Source: Aquiluna borgnonia
Lineage (GTDB): Bacteria > Actinomycetota > Actinomycetes > Actinomycetales > Microbacteriaceae
NCBI RefSeq assembly: GCF_013283855.1
Contig: NZ_CP054056.1
Span: 930,001-994,000, forward strand
Direction of reading: 5' to 3'
DNA: 64,000 nt
Under the pieces are notes generated by a model, which was not told the origin of the DNA, ran no database searches, and saw only the letters and a list, made by a program, of their open reading frames with translations. Below, in pieces: positions 1-11,089 of the stretch; the first letter of the stretch is position 1; the number at the start of each line of letters is the position of its first letter. The translations under genes were made by a program, and so were the position numbers.

Positions 1-1
1 G

Positions 2-1321
2 GATAAAGAACAAGAGCTTCGCCATCGAATCGCTAACGCAGATCCCGCGCAGGAAGTTGCCCTGCCAGAAAACCTCTTTGATCAAGCTCGGTCTCGAAAA
101 CCTCAGAGGCAGCCGAACCCTCGCTCCCTGCAAATTGGAATTGGCGGGATGGCACTGGCGTCCCTAGCTCTAGTTTCAGCTCTGACAATCCCGCAGCTGC
201 TAAAACCGGCTCCACTTTTCACCCTAGCCGCGGGTGGCTCCAGTATCAATGCAGCAGCAGAGACCGCACAGATGGCAGCTGACGCCAAGGCGACCATGTA
301 TTGGCCTGGATACATTGAGTATCAGCACACCGCCGACGGGCTATCCGATCAGGGCGGAAAGGGAAAGATTTATCAGGCCCAACTGGTTGGTGCGCCGACT
401 CAGATCCTAGAAAAGCTGATGGCCTACTTCGGCGTTTCTGGCGAGATCAAGCGTGATGAATGGGCCACCGACCTTTACCCCAGTTACAGTGTCCAATCTA
501 AAACTGGAACCGTTGAGACATACCTGAGCATCTACTGGTCAGGCACTGGAAACTGGAACTACTCACAGTACGACTCCAGCCTCTGGGCCTGCAGTGCGAC
601 GGAATCTTCCGACTCTGAGAACCAAACGGAAGTTTGTGAGAGCCCTAAACCAACCCCTGAACTCATTCCAACCAAAGAGGAGATGGAAAGCCAGGCCAGA
701 GCCATTTTCGAGGGCCTTGGTGTTACAACAGCCGGCCTCACCTTCAAATCCTTCAGGGATGATTGGGGCGGTTCAGTTTATGCAGATATGAGCCATGAGG
801 GCATGACACTTCCAGTGGCTCTCTCCGTCGGCTGGGATTCACGCGGAGAAATTTCATTTGTCTCGGGAGCTAGCTTTGAGATGGTCGAGCGAGGAGAGTT
901 CAACACAGTCTCTCCGCTAGAAGCTATGAATCGCATTAAAGCCGGCTCCTGGTATGGCTCTCCCCCATCCAGTTACTACGAGAACCAAAGTGTTGGAATC
1001 GCACGCGATTCTGCAATTGCGACCGAGGACATTGCTACCGAGGCTGTGGAAGCGGTCGACTCCATCGCTGTGGACGAACCAGCTCCGGACACTCCAGTTG
1101 AACCACAGATTGTGCAGTTAGTCGTCAACCGATCCGAGGCCGCAATGCTCGGAGTTTGGGACAGCGTGGGAGGTTTCTGGCTGGTCCCCGGCTACGTGCT
1201 GTTCAATGACCAGGGATGGTTCGACTCGATTATCGCCCTGGAAGAAGGCGTCATTGAGCTTCCAAAGTACGAGGAAGTAATGCCTTTGATTGAGCCAGCT
1301 CCCCTAACCAAGGAGGACTAA
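2..1321 (+). CDS. Membrane-anchored protein, possibly anti-sigma-like; N-terminus outside window
   Basis: The reading frame is already open at base 2, so the start lies upstream of the window and 439 residues are visible. About 47 charged residues, presumably cytoplasmic, are followed by one hydrophobic segment (about residues 48-66) and then a roughly 370-residue extracytoplasmic part rich in Ser, Thr, Glu, Trp and Tyr with two cysteines. A short charged N-terminus, a single membrane span and a large outer domain is the layout of anti-sigma factors and similar sensors, but no family motif is recognised, so this is only a suggestion. A start at the internal ATG 149 would cut into the membrane segment and is unlikely. 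It converges on yaaA with a 4-base overlap of stop codons. Confidence 0.6.
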   Translation, partial: DKEQELRHRIANADPAQEVALPENLFDQARSRKPQRQPNPRSLQIGIGGMALASLALVSALTIPQLLKPAPLFTLAAGGSSINAAAETAQMAADAKATMYWPGYIEYQHTADGLSDQGGKGKIYQAQLVGAPTQILEKLMAYFGVSGEIKRDEWATDLYPSYSVQSKTGTVETYLSIYWSGTGNWNYSQYDSSLWACSATESSDSENQTEVCESPKPTPELIPTKEEMESQARAIFEGLGVTTAGLTFKSFRDDWGGSVYADMSHEGMTLPVALSVGWDSRGEISFVSGASFEMVERGEFNTVSPLEAMNRIKAGSWYGSPPSSYYENQSVGIARDSAIATEDIATEAVEAVDSIAVDEPAPDTPVEPQIVQLVVNRSEAAMLGVWDSVGGFWLVPGYVLFNDQGWFDSIIALEEGVIELPKYEEVMPLIEPAPLTKED

Positions 1322-2052
1322 AAGCCCTCTGGGACACTCAGTTCGATCAAATCACCCAACTGGCGGGCCGAAAGGCCTGCCAGTTTTGCTATCTCCGGGA
1401 TTTGCTGGGCGGACTCCAAGTTGTTCTCTAGGGCGGCCCTGACGAATGCTCCTTTAGCCTTCTTGTTGAAGTGGTTTAGAGCTTTTCCAGATTTGGCATC
1501 CAGCACCTCAACAAAATAGCTTTCACGATCTGGAATTGGATTTAGCGCTGCGTAGCTTTTGGAACGCATATCCAGTATTGGTCCAATCATTCTTGGCCAA
1601 ACCGCTTCGTGGGCCTGCTGCCAAAGCTTGGCCAGATTCACCCCTGGAACTTTCGCTCCGGCTGAGAATCGATAATAGGGAATATGCTCTGAGGCGGGCA
1701 AAAGTCCGAACAGGGCCGACTGAATAAACAAATTAGTTCTGACGCGCTGCTTGGCAGAGTCCGAAAGGGTTTGGTAGTCAAGGGCGTCGTAAAGCGTCCC
1801 GGTGTACCGCTCAATGGCGGGCATTGTTGGCGCCTGCATCAAATTTCGCATTGCGAGCAAATCTGCCTCGGGATTTTTACCCAACTTCAGGGCTGCAATC
1901 GCTTTGGTTTTCGATTTCAGCTCGCGACTTAGCTTCTGAATCAGTAGGTCCCTCGCAGGGTCGAGGGCCGCCCAAATGATGGCCTGTCTATTCATAGAAA
2001 TGCCAACGCCGCCAGAGCGTTTCGTCTCTGACGGCGGAAGCAGAATAAGCAT
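1318..2052 (-). CDS. yaaA: YaaA/UPF0246 family peroxide stress protein
   Basis: The 244-residue protein begins with the family hallmark LLPPSETKR and has the usual length of the YaaA (DUF328/UPF0246) family. In E. coli YaaA lowers intracellular free iron during peroxide stress and belongs to a DNA-binding fold family; the enzymatic activity, if any, is not established. Its ATG overlaps the atpC stop by one base (TAATG), so it is probably the last cistron of the ATP synthase transcript and translationally coupled to it. Its 3' end overlaps the converging membrane-protein gene by four bases. No intrinsic terminator is visible between them. Confidence 0.88.
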   Translation of the reverse strand: MLILLPPSETKRSGGVGISMNRQAIIWAALDPARDLLIQKLSRELKSKTKAIAALKLGKNPEADLLAMRNLMQAPTMPAIERYTGTLYDALDYQTLSDSAKQRVRTNLFIQSALFGLLPASEHIPYYRFSAGAKVPGVNLAKLWQQAHEAVWPRMIGPILDMRSKSYAALNPIPDRESYFVEVLDAKSGKALNHFNKKAKGAFVRAALENNLESAQQIPEIAKLAGLSARQLGDLIELSVPEGF

Positions 2053-2320
2053 TAGCTGACCAGCGTTGCGTCCCTAACAACCAGGGTTACTGTGTCGGAC
2101 TCAATCGAGAGGAATCCGCCCTGAGTGGTCTCGGCCACAACGGGCTGGCCCTCAGCCAGGGAGATTCGAATCTGGCCGGGAACCATGATCGCAAGCATTG
2201 GCTCGTGACCTGACAGCAAACCGATTTCACCCTCGGCGGTCTTAGCGACCACCATGGTTGCTGAGCCTGACCAGATCTTGCGATCTGCGGCCACTAGGTC
2301 TACGTTCAGCTCTCTTGCCA

Positions 2321-2321
<1 letters not shown>
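2052..2321 (-). CDS. atpC: F1 ATP synthase epsilon subunit, short form
   Basis: At 89 residues this is only the N-terminal beta-sandwich domain of the epsilon subunit, with the typical LLSGHEPMLA segment around residues 35-44. The C-terminal helical hairpin found in E. coli (139 residues) and shorter in mycobacteria (121) is absent. That hairpin inhibits ATP hydrolysis in several bacteria, so inhibition through it cannot occur here. The short form is, to my knowledge, common in Microbacteriaceae. It is the last subunit gene of the atp operon, with one-base overlaps with atpD and yaaA. Confidence 0.93.
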
Positions 2322-3772
<1,451 letters not shown>

Positions 3773-4675
3773 TTAGTCCTCGTTAACCGTTGCCAACGCG
3801 TCTGCGCCACCAACGATTTCCGAAATCTGCTGGGTAATTTCTGCCTGGCGGGCTGCGTTTGCCAGGCGGGTGTAGTTCAAAATCAACTTGTCTGCGTTGT
3901 CAGTGGCGCTCTTCATCGCCTTCTGACGGGCAGCGTGCTCAGCTGCAGCCGACTGCAGCATCACGTTGTAGATTCGGTTTTCGATGTAGACCGGGAGCAA
4001 GGCGTCTAGAACCTTGTCTGCCTCTGGTTCGAACTCGTAGAGCGGAAATACCTCGTGCTCCGCAACAGCCTGCTGCTCAACGACCTCGAGTGGTAGTAGA
4101 CGGGCCGTCTTGGGCTCCTGAATCATCATCGAGACGAACTCATTGCCCACCAAGAAAATCTCGTCAACGCCACCCTCTTCGGTGGATTTGCTGAATAGCG
4201 CCAAGAGTTCGTTGGCAATAGAGGTAGCTGTCTCAAACTGAGGCAGGTCGGTGCCGCCGGTCCAGTCCTTGATGAATGGACGGCGACGGAAGTTGAAGTT
4301 ACCAACTGCCTTGCGACCCACCAGGAAATATACGACCTCTTGACCCTGAGCCTTCAATCGCGCGGTCAGGGCCTCCGCCTCCTTGAGAACTCCGGAGGAG
4401 AAGGCACCAGCCAGACCGCGGTCGGAGGTGAAGATAACAACGGCAGAGCGAACCGGATTCGCGACTGCCCGAGTCAGCGGGTGATCGATGTTGGCGTGGC
4501 TGGCCACAGCCGACACAGCGCGAGTTACGGCACGGGTGTAGGGGGTTGAGGCAGCCACGCGCTGCTGAGCTTTTTGGATTCTCGATGCCGAGATCAGCTC
4601 CATAGCACGGGTAATCTTCTTGGTCGTCTTGGCAGACTTAATTTTCTGCCGGTAGACCCGAAGTTGCGCACCCAT
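3773..4675 (-). CDS. atpG: F1 ATP synthase gamma subunit
   Basis: The 300-residue gamma subunit is the rotating central shaft linking the c-ring to the catalytic hexamer. The N-terminal coiled-coil helix ([20 protein letters not shown]) and the C-terminal helix carrying the characteristic [20 protein letters not shown] segment are both intact; they pair to form the shaft. The gene has 19 bases between it and atpA and 15 bases before atpD, consistent with one polycistronic message. Length is as expected for actinobacterial gamma. Confidence 0.98.
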   Translation of the reverse strand: MGAQLRVYRQKIKSAKTTKKITRAMELISASRIQKAQQRVAASTPYTRAVTRAVSAVASHANIDHPLTRAVANPVRSAVVIFTSDRGLAGAFSSGVLKEAEALTARLKAQGQEVVYFLVGRKAVGNFNFRRRPFIKDWTGGTDLPQFETATSIANELLALFSKSTEEGGVDEIFLVGNEFVSMMIQEPKTARLLPLEVVEQQAVAEHEVFPLYEFEPEADKVLDALLPVYIENRIYNVMLQSAAAEHAARQKAMKSATDNADKLILNYTRLANAARQAEITQQISEIVGGADALATVNED

Positions 4676-4694
4676 AATCTAAACCTTTACCTGT

Positions 4695-6332
4695 CTATCG
4701 CTTCTGAATGACGATCTGCTCTTGGCCAACCTCAGAGTCGGCTAGCGGAGCTACCTCTTCCTTGCCGGCCTTGACCAGTGGCTCACCGGTGTGAAGCTGG
4801 AACATCTTCTTGAAGTGCTCAATTGCTTTCTCGAGCTCCTTGACGGTGTCGTCCTCGAGCTTTTCGGTCTCGCGGATCACAGTCAGGGCGCTGGTGTTGC
4901 GCTTGAGGTAATCCAGGAACTCACGCTCGAAGCGCAGCACGTCCTGAACAGGAACCTCGTCTAGCTTTCCAGTGGTTCCAGCCCAGATCGAAACGGTCTG
5001 ATCCTCTACTGGGTAAGGAGAGTACTGAGGCTGCTTTAGAAGCTCGGTCAATCTTGCACCGCGCTCCAGCTGCTTGCGGCTAGCTGCATCCAGGTCGGAC
5101 GCGAACATCGCAAAAGCCTCCAGCGAGCGGTACTGAGCAAGCTCAAGCTTCAGAGTTCCCGAAACCTTCTTGATGCCCTTTACCTGAGCTGCACCACCAA
5201 CACGAGAGACCGAGATACCGACGTCGATAGCTGGTCGCTGGTTAGCGTTGAACAGGTCGGACTGCAAGAAGATCTGACCGTCGGTGATTGAAATCACGTT
5301 GGTCGGAATGTATGCGGAAACGTCGTTTGCCTTGGTCTCAATGATTGGAAGTCCAGTCATCGAGCCGGCACCGAACGCGTCCGAAAGCTTTGCACAGCGC
5401 TCGAGCAGGCGGGAGTGCAAGTAGAACACGTCACCTGGGTATGCCTCACGACCTGGTGGGCGGCGAAGGAGTAGCGAAACTGCACGGTACGCCTCAGCCT
5501 GCTTGGAAAGGTCATCAAAAATGATTAGGACGTGCTTGCCGCCGTACATCCAGTGCTGCCCAATTGCGCTACCGGTGTAAGGGGCGAGGTACTTGAAGCC
5601 CGCTGGGTCAGACGCAGGAGAAGCCACGATGGTGGTGTACTCCATGGCGCCAGCCTCTTCTAGAGCAGCCTTCACACCAGCGATGGTGGAACCCTTCTGG
5701 CCAATGGCTACGTAGATGCAGCGAACTTGCTTGTTCACATCACCGGAAAGCCAGTTGTCACGCTGGTTGATGATGGTGTCAACGGCAATCGCGGTCTTAC
5801 CGGTCTGACGGTCACCGATGATCAGCTGACGCTGTCCGCGACCCACTGGAATCATGGCGTCAATAGCCTTGATGCCGGTCTGCAGTGGCTCGTGAACGCT
5901 CTTGCGGTCCATTACACCAGGAGCCTGTAGTTCTAGAGCACGGGTTCCCTCAGACTTGATTTCACCGAGACCATCGATCGGAGCACCCAGTGGGTTGACA
6001 ACGCGACCCATGAAACCGTCACCGATTGGAACGGATAGCACCTCACCGGTGCGGTAAACCTCCATACCGGCAACGATTCCGGTGAACTCACCAAGAACAA
6101 CGACACCGATCTCACGCTCATCAAGGTTCAACGCCAGCCCCAGAGTGCCGTCGGCAAATCGCAGCAACTCGTTGGCCATTGCACTTGGCAGTCCCTCAAC
6201 GTGCGCGATGCCGTCGGCCGCGTCGATGACGTATCCGACCTCTTGCTTGTCAGCACCTTGGGGCTCAAAGGACGAAACGAAGTCCTTCAGGGCATCCCGA
6301 ATCTCGTTCGGGCTGATCTTGAGCTCTGACAT
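4695..6332 (-). CDS. atpA: F1 ATP synthase alpha subunit
   Basis: The 545-residue alpha subunit carries non-catalytic nucleotide sites in the F1 hexamer. The P-loop GDRQTGKT is at residues 173-180, and the N-terminal beta-barrel and C-terminal helical domain are complete. The protein is some 30 residues longer than the E. coli subunit at its C-terminus, ending in a charged tail; C-terminal extensions of alpha are known in actinobacteria and in mycobacteria suppress ATP hydrolysis. Whether this one does so is not known. The gene is preceded by atpH with a 23-base gap. Confidence 0.98.
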   Translation of the reverse strand: MSELKISPNEIRDALKDFVSSFEPQGADKQEVGYVIDAADGIAHVEGLPSAMANELLRFADGTLGLALNLDEREIGVVVLGEFTGIVAGMEVYRTGEVLSVPIGDGFMGRVVNPLGAPIDGLGEIKSEGTRALELQAPGVMDRKSVHEPLQTGIKAIDAMIPVGRGQRQLIIGDRQTGKTAIAVDTIINQRDNWLSGDVNKQVRCIYVAIGQKGSTIAGVKAALEEAGAMEYTTIVASPASDPAGFKYLAPYTGSAIGQHWMYGGKHVLIIFDDLSKQAEAYRAVSLLLRRPPGREAYPGDVFYLHSRLLERCAKLSDAFGAGSMTGLPIIETKANDVSAYIPTNVISITDGQIFLQSDLFNANQRPAIDVGISVSRVGGAAQVKGIKKVSGTLKLELAQYRSLEAFAMFASDLDAASRKQLERGARLTELLKQPQYSPYPVEDQTVSIWAGTTGKLDEVPVQDVLRFEREFLDYLKRNTSALTVIRETEKLEDDTVKELEKAIEHFKKMFQLHTGEPLVKAGKEEVAPLADSEVGQEQIVIQKR

Positions 6333-6355
6333 TGGTTCCTCTGCTTCTTTATGGG

Positions 6356-7147
6356 TTAGTTCAGTTGCAATCTTGCTTGCTTTATTTTGGTGAGAACGGT
6401 GGCGTCGATGACCTCACCGTTCACAGCGACGTGAACGCCGCCTACTACATCTTTTGAAACTTCGACGTTGAGCTGAAGCTTGCGCCCGAAACTCACTGCC
6501 AGGGCGGCTCCCAATCGGTTTAGCTGCTCGGAGCTGAGCGCCTTTGCCACCGTGATGTGGGCAACTGACTCGCTTGCAACCTCAGCCAACCAGTTTGAAT
6601 ACTGCTCCAAGACCGCAGCAAAACGCTTCACAGCGTGACTCGCAACCGCCTCTGAGGCCAGCAGCGCAGCGCTCTGCGAGAACTTCCCTGAGACCAGCGC
6701 CGCTACCAGAGCCTGCTTCTGATCTACGGAAGCTCGAGAGGAGCTGAGTGCCAGCTCCAGCTCAGATTCACTTGCAATGACCTGCTGAATCTCAAACAGT
6801 TCATCCTGCAACTTGTTTAGGTCGGTTGAGGCGTTGGCCACGACACGGACAGCCAGCTGCTCGGTCACCTTGGGAAGGTCCCTGGTGGCACTCCAGCGGA
6901 GCTTGACCAAAGTGTTCACCAATCCCAGGGCTTGGGGTGACACCTTGGAACCAAATACCGATGCGACCACTTTCTCCTTGCTTGCTACCGCGGCGGAAGG
7001 ATCCGTCAGTAGTGAACGCAACTGCGCGCTCTGCTGCAAGGCACCGGCCACGGCAAATAGCTCCTTGGCGGTATCAATGGTCAAGCCCGAAAGTGAAGCG
7101 AGCGCTTGCTCCGCTGCAATCTTGGCTGCTCTGGTACTGGATGCCAC
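6356..7147 (-). CDS. atpH: F1 ATP synthase delta subunit, long actinobacterial form
   Basis: Delta joins the peripheral stalk (b subunits) to the top of F1. The protein is 263 residues against about 177 in E. coli, the extra length being typical of high-GC Gram-positive bacteria. In mycobacteria delta is fused to a second b subunit; here it is a separate protein and has no N-terminal membrane helix, so the organism appears to have a conventional b2-delta stalk. The C-terminal family signature [18 protein letters not shown] is clear. Six bases separate it from atpF. Confidence 0.95.
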   Translation of the reverse strand: MASSTRAAKIAAEQALASLSGLTIDTAKELFAVAGALQQSAQLRSLLTDPSAAVASKEKVVASVFGSKVSPQALGLVNTLVKLRWSATRDLPKVTEQLAVRVVANASTDLNKLQDELFEIQQVIASESELELALSSSRASVDQKQALVAALVSGKFSQSAALLASEAVASHAVKRFAAVLEQYSNWLAEVASESVAHITVAKALSSEQLNRLGAALAVSFGRKLQLNVEVSKDVVGGVHVAVNGEVIDATVLTKIKQARLQLN

Positions 7148-7153
7148 TTGTTG

Positions 7154-7702
7154 TTACGCCCTCTTGCCCTCTAGCTCTGCGATGAAGTCGTCGACAACCT
7201 TGTTGGCGACGGCATCCTCTTGAAGCTTCTGTCCGACAATTCTGGAAGCCAGCTCAATTGCGAGCTCACCTATCTCGGCGCGCAGAACACGCTGAGCGAT
7301 TTCCCGCTCTGCCTCGAGTGAGCTCTTGACGGCCTGCTGTAGGCGCTCTGCCTCCTGGGCTGCTTGCGACTTCATCTCCGCCAAGATTGCGGCACCCTCA
7401 GAGCGTGCCTCCTCGCGGATGGATGAAGATTCACTGCGCAGCTTCTCCTGCTCGGCCTCAACCAAGGCAGTGCGCTCCTCGGCAGCCTTCTGGGCAGCCT
7501 CGGCCTCAGCCAGGCGTCCCTCGATTGCCTTAGCGCGCTCGTCGAGCATCTTCTTGAATCCAGGGAGAACCTTGAACCAGAAGAAGGTCAGCAGAACAAC
7601 AAAGACAACCGATGACCAGGTGATGTCATACCAGGCCGGAATCAGCGGGTTCGGCGCCTCGGCGCCCTCCTCCGCTGCGGCGGCAAGAATCCTTGAAATC
7701 AT
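7154..7702 (-). CDS. atpF: Fo ATP synthase b subunit
   Basis: The 182-residue b subunit forms the peripheral stalk. A single membrane helix lies at about residues 29-48, followed by a long Ala/Glu/Lys/Arg-rich helix (to about residue 165) of the kind that forms the parallel coiled coil. The short N-terminal segment before the membrane helix is common in actinobacterial b subunits. It is located between atpE (14-base gap) and atpH (6-base gap) in the standard gene order. Confidence 0.97.
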   Translation of the reverse strand: MISRILAAAAEEGAEAPNPLIPAWYDITWSSVVFVVLLTFFWFKVLPGFKKMLDERAKAIEGRLAEAEAAQKAAEERTALVEAEQEKLRSESSSIREEARSEGAAILAEMKSQAAQEAERLQQAVKSSLEAEREIAQRVLRAEIGELAIELASRIVGQKLQEDAVANKVVDDFIAELEGKRA

Positions 7703-7716
7703 CGTTTACCTTTTGC

Positions 7717-7971
<255 letters not shown>

Positions 7972-8799
7972 TTAGTGTTCGTCTGCCAATGCCAACTGGA
8001 TGTAGACAGTGGTCAGAAGTGTGAAAACGTAAGCCTGCAAAACTGCAACAAGGATCTCGAAGAGAGTAAAGGCAAAACCGAACAGGAATGTTCCCGCTCC
8101 AAAGAGTTTGAAAAGCCCATCGGCCTCAAAGAAGAAGAACTGAGTTGCTGAAAAACAAAGCACCAACAATAGGTGACCGGCAATCATGTTCATCAAAAGT
8201 CGAAGAGCGAGAGTCACCGGGCGCAGAATGAAGGTTGAGAGGAACTCAATCGGGGTCACCATCACGTAGAAAGCTGGTGGCACCCCGGCTGGAAACAGCG
8301 AGTTCTTGAAGAACTTGATACCGTGACGCTTGATACCGGCGTAGATAAAGGTCACGTACGCGGCCAGTGCCAGCACGAGCGGCAAACCGATTACGGAGCT
8401 TCCTGCAATGTTGGCGAACGGGATGATTCCTGTGATGTTCATTCCCAGAACCATGAAGAAAATTGTTGTGAGAAGCGGCAAGAAGCGGTCGCCGTCTTTC
8501 TCGCCGAGCTGATCGTGGGCGATGTTCTTGCGAACAAAATTCAGCGCCATCTCACCCAGCAGCTGGAATCGCCCTGGAACGACGTTGCCGGTGCGGACTG
8601 CCTGCTTGAACTTTCGAGTCCAGAGCCAGAACAAAACCAAAAGCACAGACAGGACAATCAGGCGAATCATCATGATTCGGTTGATGGCGAAAATGGTGCC
8701 CTCGAAGGCCACGATCTCTGGGTAGAACTCCATGATCGAAGGTGGGTGGAACCCGCCTTCTTCGGCCGCAAACAGAGTCAGTGCACTAAACAGCTTCAT
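7972..8799 (-). CDS. atpB: Fo ATP synthase a subunit
   Basis: The 275-residue a subunit provides the two half-channels and the essential arginine facing the c-ring. Several hydrophobic segments are evident, and the conserved RPVTLALRLLMNMIAGHLLL segment contains the arginine and the Asn/His residues of the fourth and fifth helices. The C-terminal helix with LQAYVFTLLT is also conserved. It is the first gene of the structural subunits; the 110-base gap before it carries promoter-like sequence. An AGGAG element lies a few bases before the ATG. Confidence 0.97.
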   Translation of the reverse strand: MKLFSALTLFAAEEGGFHPPSIMEFYPEIVAFEGTIFAINRIMMIRLIVLSVLLVLFWLWTRKFKQAVRTGNVVPGRFQLLGEMALNFVRKNIAHDQLGEKDGDRFLPLLTTIFFMVLGMNITGIIPFANIAGSSVIGLPLVLALAAYVTFIYAGIKRHGIKFFKNSLFPAGVPPAFYVMVTPIEFLSTFILRPVTLALRLLMNMIAGHLLLVLCFSATQFFFFEADGLFKLFGAGTFLFGFAFTLFEILVAVLQAYVFTLLTTVYIQLALADEH

Positions 8800-8909
8800 A
8801 CTCCTGGCTTGGGCGGCGTGAAAAACCCCGCTGGTTGTCGTTGGAATTCTTGAAAAGTTTATAGGAGGAATTCAACTAATTATTCCCGTAACCTAAAAAT
8901 CTCAACGAG
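8800..8909 (-). promoter_or_regulatory. Gap with candidate internal promoter for atpBEFHAGDC
   Basis: This is one of the larger gaps in the atp run and is AT-rich. On the minus strand TTGAGA (8905-8900) resembles a -35 box, followed after 17 bases by TAATTA; a second candidate -10, TATAAA/TAAACT, lies at 8863-8856. Either would give a leader of about 50-90 bases before atpB. The promoter assignment is by eye only; a separate promoter here would uncouple ATP synthase expression from the upstream argS-rfe genes. Confidence 0.4.
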
Positions 8910-9311
8910 TTAAGAGATGGTTGGGATTCTAGATTTCAGAACCAGCCAGGAATCAATTCCCAGCCCGCCTAAAACACTCACCACGATAGTGAAAAACAGC
9001 GTTGGACCATGAACAAACTCAGCCCGCTGCAAAGCCCCCATCGCGATGGCAAACAAAACAATTTTCAACAGCCAACCACCGAGGACCATGCCGTAAAAAC
9101 CTGCGAGTGGAAGTTTGGCCCCCACCAGCACGCTCAACACCGTCAAGGCCATAAAGGTGAAAGCAATGACAGACCCGAGCGCTGCTGTGAGAAGTCCTTC
9201 CAACCCGGCAAAAAGGTACCCCGCAGCGCCACCGACCAAAAGCACGGCGGCAACAAGTAGAGCGGAGAGTTTTAGAACCCTGCCAAAGACTTGCGCTGAA
9301 CTACTTGCCAC
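8910..9311 (-). CDS. AtpI-like membrane protein preceding the ATP synthase genes
   Basis: This 133-residue protein has four hydrophobic segments (about residues 13-32, 35-56, 70-90 and 100-123) and a GTG start overlapping the upstream glycosyltransferase gene by 11 bases. Its position directly before atpB matches the poorly conserved AtpI / mycobacterial Rv1303 protein. AtpI proteins are thought to help c-ring assembly or ion supply, but sequence conservation is low, so the assignment rests largely on position and topology. Confidence 0.7.
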   Translation of the reverse strand: MASSSAQVFGRVLKLSALLVAAVLLVGGAAGYLFAGLEGLLTAALGSVIAFTFMALTVLSVLVGAKLPLAGFYGMVLGGWLLKIVLFAIAMGALQRAEFVHGPTLFFTIVVSVLGGLGIDSWLVLKSRIPTIS

Positions 9312-10419
9312 GAACGGCCCTCCTGAATTTGTAGATCTTCTTGAAAACCGGCCAGTAGGTATGCATTAGAGCGACCAATAACCAAAAGCCAAAGATAACC
9401 ATCACCGGGGGGAAATCCAACCAGAAGAACAAAAGCAGTGTTACAGACACCAAAGCCGTCCAATGGTAAAAAACCAACACCGCACCCTGGTGCCCGTGAC
9501 CTAAATCCTGAAGCTGGTGGTGAATGTGCTCTCGGTCAGCTGCAAACGGAGACTGACCCCTGCGAAGACGTCGCACCACCGCTAGCAGCAGGTCAAGCAG
9601 CGGAAGGATCAGAATCAAGACCGGTAGGGCCAGCGGAATCAACGCGGGCAACAGATCGTTGCGGGTCACAGTTGCCGGATCGATGCTGCCGGTGACGGTA
9701 ATTGCACCAACCGCCATGAGAAGCCCCAGCAGCATGGCCCCCGAGTCCCCCATAAAGATTTTTGCAGGTCGCCAGTTGTGCGGTAAGAAGCCCAGCACCA
9801 TGCCCAAGACAATTGCCGCCAGCAGACCTGCAGTTGAGAAGTAGTTGGTGGGAGATGTTTGCTGGGCAAGCAGGTAGGTGTAGACAAAAAATGCCAGCGT
9901 GCCTATTCCAACTACTCCGGCCGCCAGGCCATCCAGGCCATCAATGAAGTTCACGGCATTCATGATGAGAACCACAACAAACACCGTGGCAGCCAGCGAA
10001 ACTCCAAAGCTGCCAACCGTGATTCCGCCAATCGGCAGCGATACGATCTGTATTCCAGAGGATGCCAAAATCCAGGCAGCCCCCATTTGACCGCCCATTT
10101 TGGCAGTCCAGTCAAGCTCAATTAGGTCATCCAGCAGCCCCACGATGATGATCACCCCGGAGGCCAAAACGACGGCCCAAATTGGACCGGGATTGAGGAA
10201 TATCGGTTCAAACCAACCAAAGCTTGCGGCTGCCAAAACACCGACCAAAAGCCCGATAAACATCGCCACCCCGCCGATGCGGGGTGTTGGAGACTTGTGA
10301 ACATCGCGTTCTCGGATCGCGGGGTGAATATTGAACCTTTTTGCAGTCCACCTAACCGCAAAGGTTGAAAGGTAGGTGACCAGGGCCGTGATCAGAGCGA
10401 CTAGGAAATAGGCTCTCAT
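9301..10419 (-). CDS. WecA/TagO-type undecaprenyl-phosphate sugar-1-phosphate transferase
   Basis: The 372-residue polytopic protein belongs to the MraY/WecA family of enzymes that move a HexNAc-1-phosphate from a UDP-sugar to a lipid phosphate, the first step of wall polymer or arabinogalactan-type linker synthesis. Visible family motifs are VHKSPTPRIGG near residues 41-51, the NAVNFIDGLDGLAAG aspartate motif, the IFMGDSGAMLLG motif and the basic, His-rich ADREHIHHQLQDLGH loop. About ten membrane segments are present. In mycobacteria the orthologue (Rfe/WecA) sits at the same place before the atp genes. The exact acceptor polymer here is unknown. Confidence 0.92.
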   Translation of the reverse strand: MRAYFLVALITALVTYLSTFAVRWTAKRFNIHPAIRERDVHKSPTPRIGGVAMFIGLLVGVLAAASFGWFEPIFLNPGPIWAVVLASGVIIIVGLLDDLIELDWTAKMGGQMGAAWILASSGIQIVSLPIGGITVGSFGVSLAATVFVVVLIMNAVNFIDGLDGLAAGVVGIGTLAFFVYTYLLAQQTSPTNYFSTAGLLAAIVLGMVLGFLPHNWRPAKIFMGDSGAMLLGLLMAVGAITVTGSIDPATVTRNDLLPALIPLALPVLILILPLLDLLLAVVRRLRRGQSPFAADREHIHHQLQDLGHGHQGAVLVFYHWTALVSVTLLLFFWLDFPPVMVIFGFWLLVALMHTYWPVFKKIYKFRRAVRGK

Positions 10420-11079
10420 CTAGCCGACCTTGAGCTCCAAATCCCCAATGACACTTTGAATTCGGTCAAGAGAAATTGCTCCCTTGCGCAGCACGCGAAT
10501 TGGTTGACCATCCCTAACCTGGCTGAGATCCAAAATGGTTGAAGCTTCGCCCTTCGGGCTGGCCCCAGCATCCAGGTATGTGGCGACTTTAGCGCCAAAG
10601 TAATCGACTGCCTGTTGTGCGTTCACGGCAGCAGGTTGGCCTGTGAGGTTTGCGCTTGAAACAGCTAGCGGGCCGACATCTTCGAGCAGAGCGAGAGTTA
10701 TTTTGTGATCTGGGACGCGAAGTGCAACAGTTCCCTTAGTGTCACCCAAATCCCACTCCAGAGTGGTTTGAGCCTTGAGAACCATAGTCAGAGCCCCGGG
10801 CCAAAATGCCGCTGCAAGCTGGTTCGCAACCAACGGTAAATCGGCCGCCAGTGCAGACATGGTCTCGACCTTAGGAATCAAAACTGGAGGTGGAGAGGTG
10901 CGCTCGCGACCTTTTAGATTCAGCAGCGCCTCAACCGCCTTGGCATTGAAAGCATCGGCAGCGACTCCGTAAACAGTGTCGGTCGGAATTACCACCACCT
11001 CACCGCGACCAAGACCAACCTTGGCCTGGCGAAAGCCGGTGAGCAAGTCAGTGTCGACTGAGCAGTCGTAAACCCGCAT
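10420..11079 (-). CDS. L-threonylcarbamoyladenylate synthase (Sua5/YwlC/TsaC family)
   Basis: The 219-residue protein is a single YrdC-type domain without the extra C-terminal Sua5 domain. It makes threonylcarbamoyl-AMP from threonine, bicarbonate and ATP for the t6A37 modification of ANN-decoding tRNAs. Recognisable segments are GEVVVIPTDTVYGVAADA near residues 27-44, the NLKGRERTSPPPVLI substrate-binding stretch and SSANLTGQPAA. It abuts the WecA-type gene with no gap and follows prmC by 10 bases. The same order prmC-sua5-rfe is seen in mycobacteria. Confidence 0.94.
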   Translation of the reverse strand: MRVYDCSVDTDLLTGFRQAKVGLGRGEVVVIPTDTVYGVAADAFNAKAVEALLNLKGRERTSPPPVLIPKVETMSALAADLPLVANQLAAAFWPGALTMVLKAQTTLEWDLGDTKGTVALRVPDHKITLALLEDVGPLAVSSANLTGQPAAVNAQQAVDYFGAKVATYLDAGASPKGEASTILDLSQVRDGQPIRVLRKGAISLDRIQSVIGDLELKVG

Positions 11080-11089
11080 CTGTGCCTCG

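Noticed and set aside
8323-8853. A 176-codon plus-strand frame opposite atpB
   Set aside because: Antisense to an essential conserved gene, low hydrophobicity as expected of a reverse read of membrane helices, no start signals.
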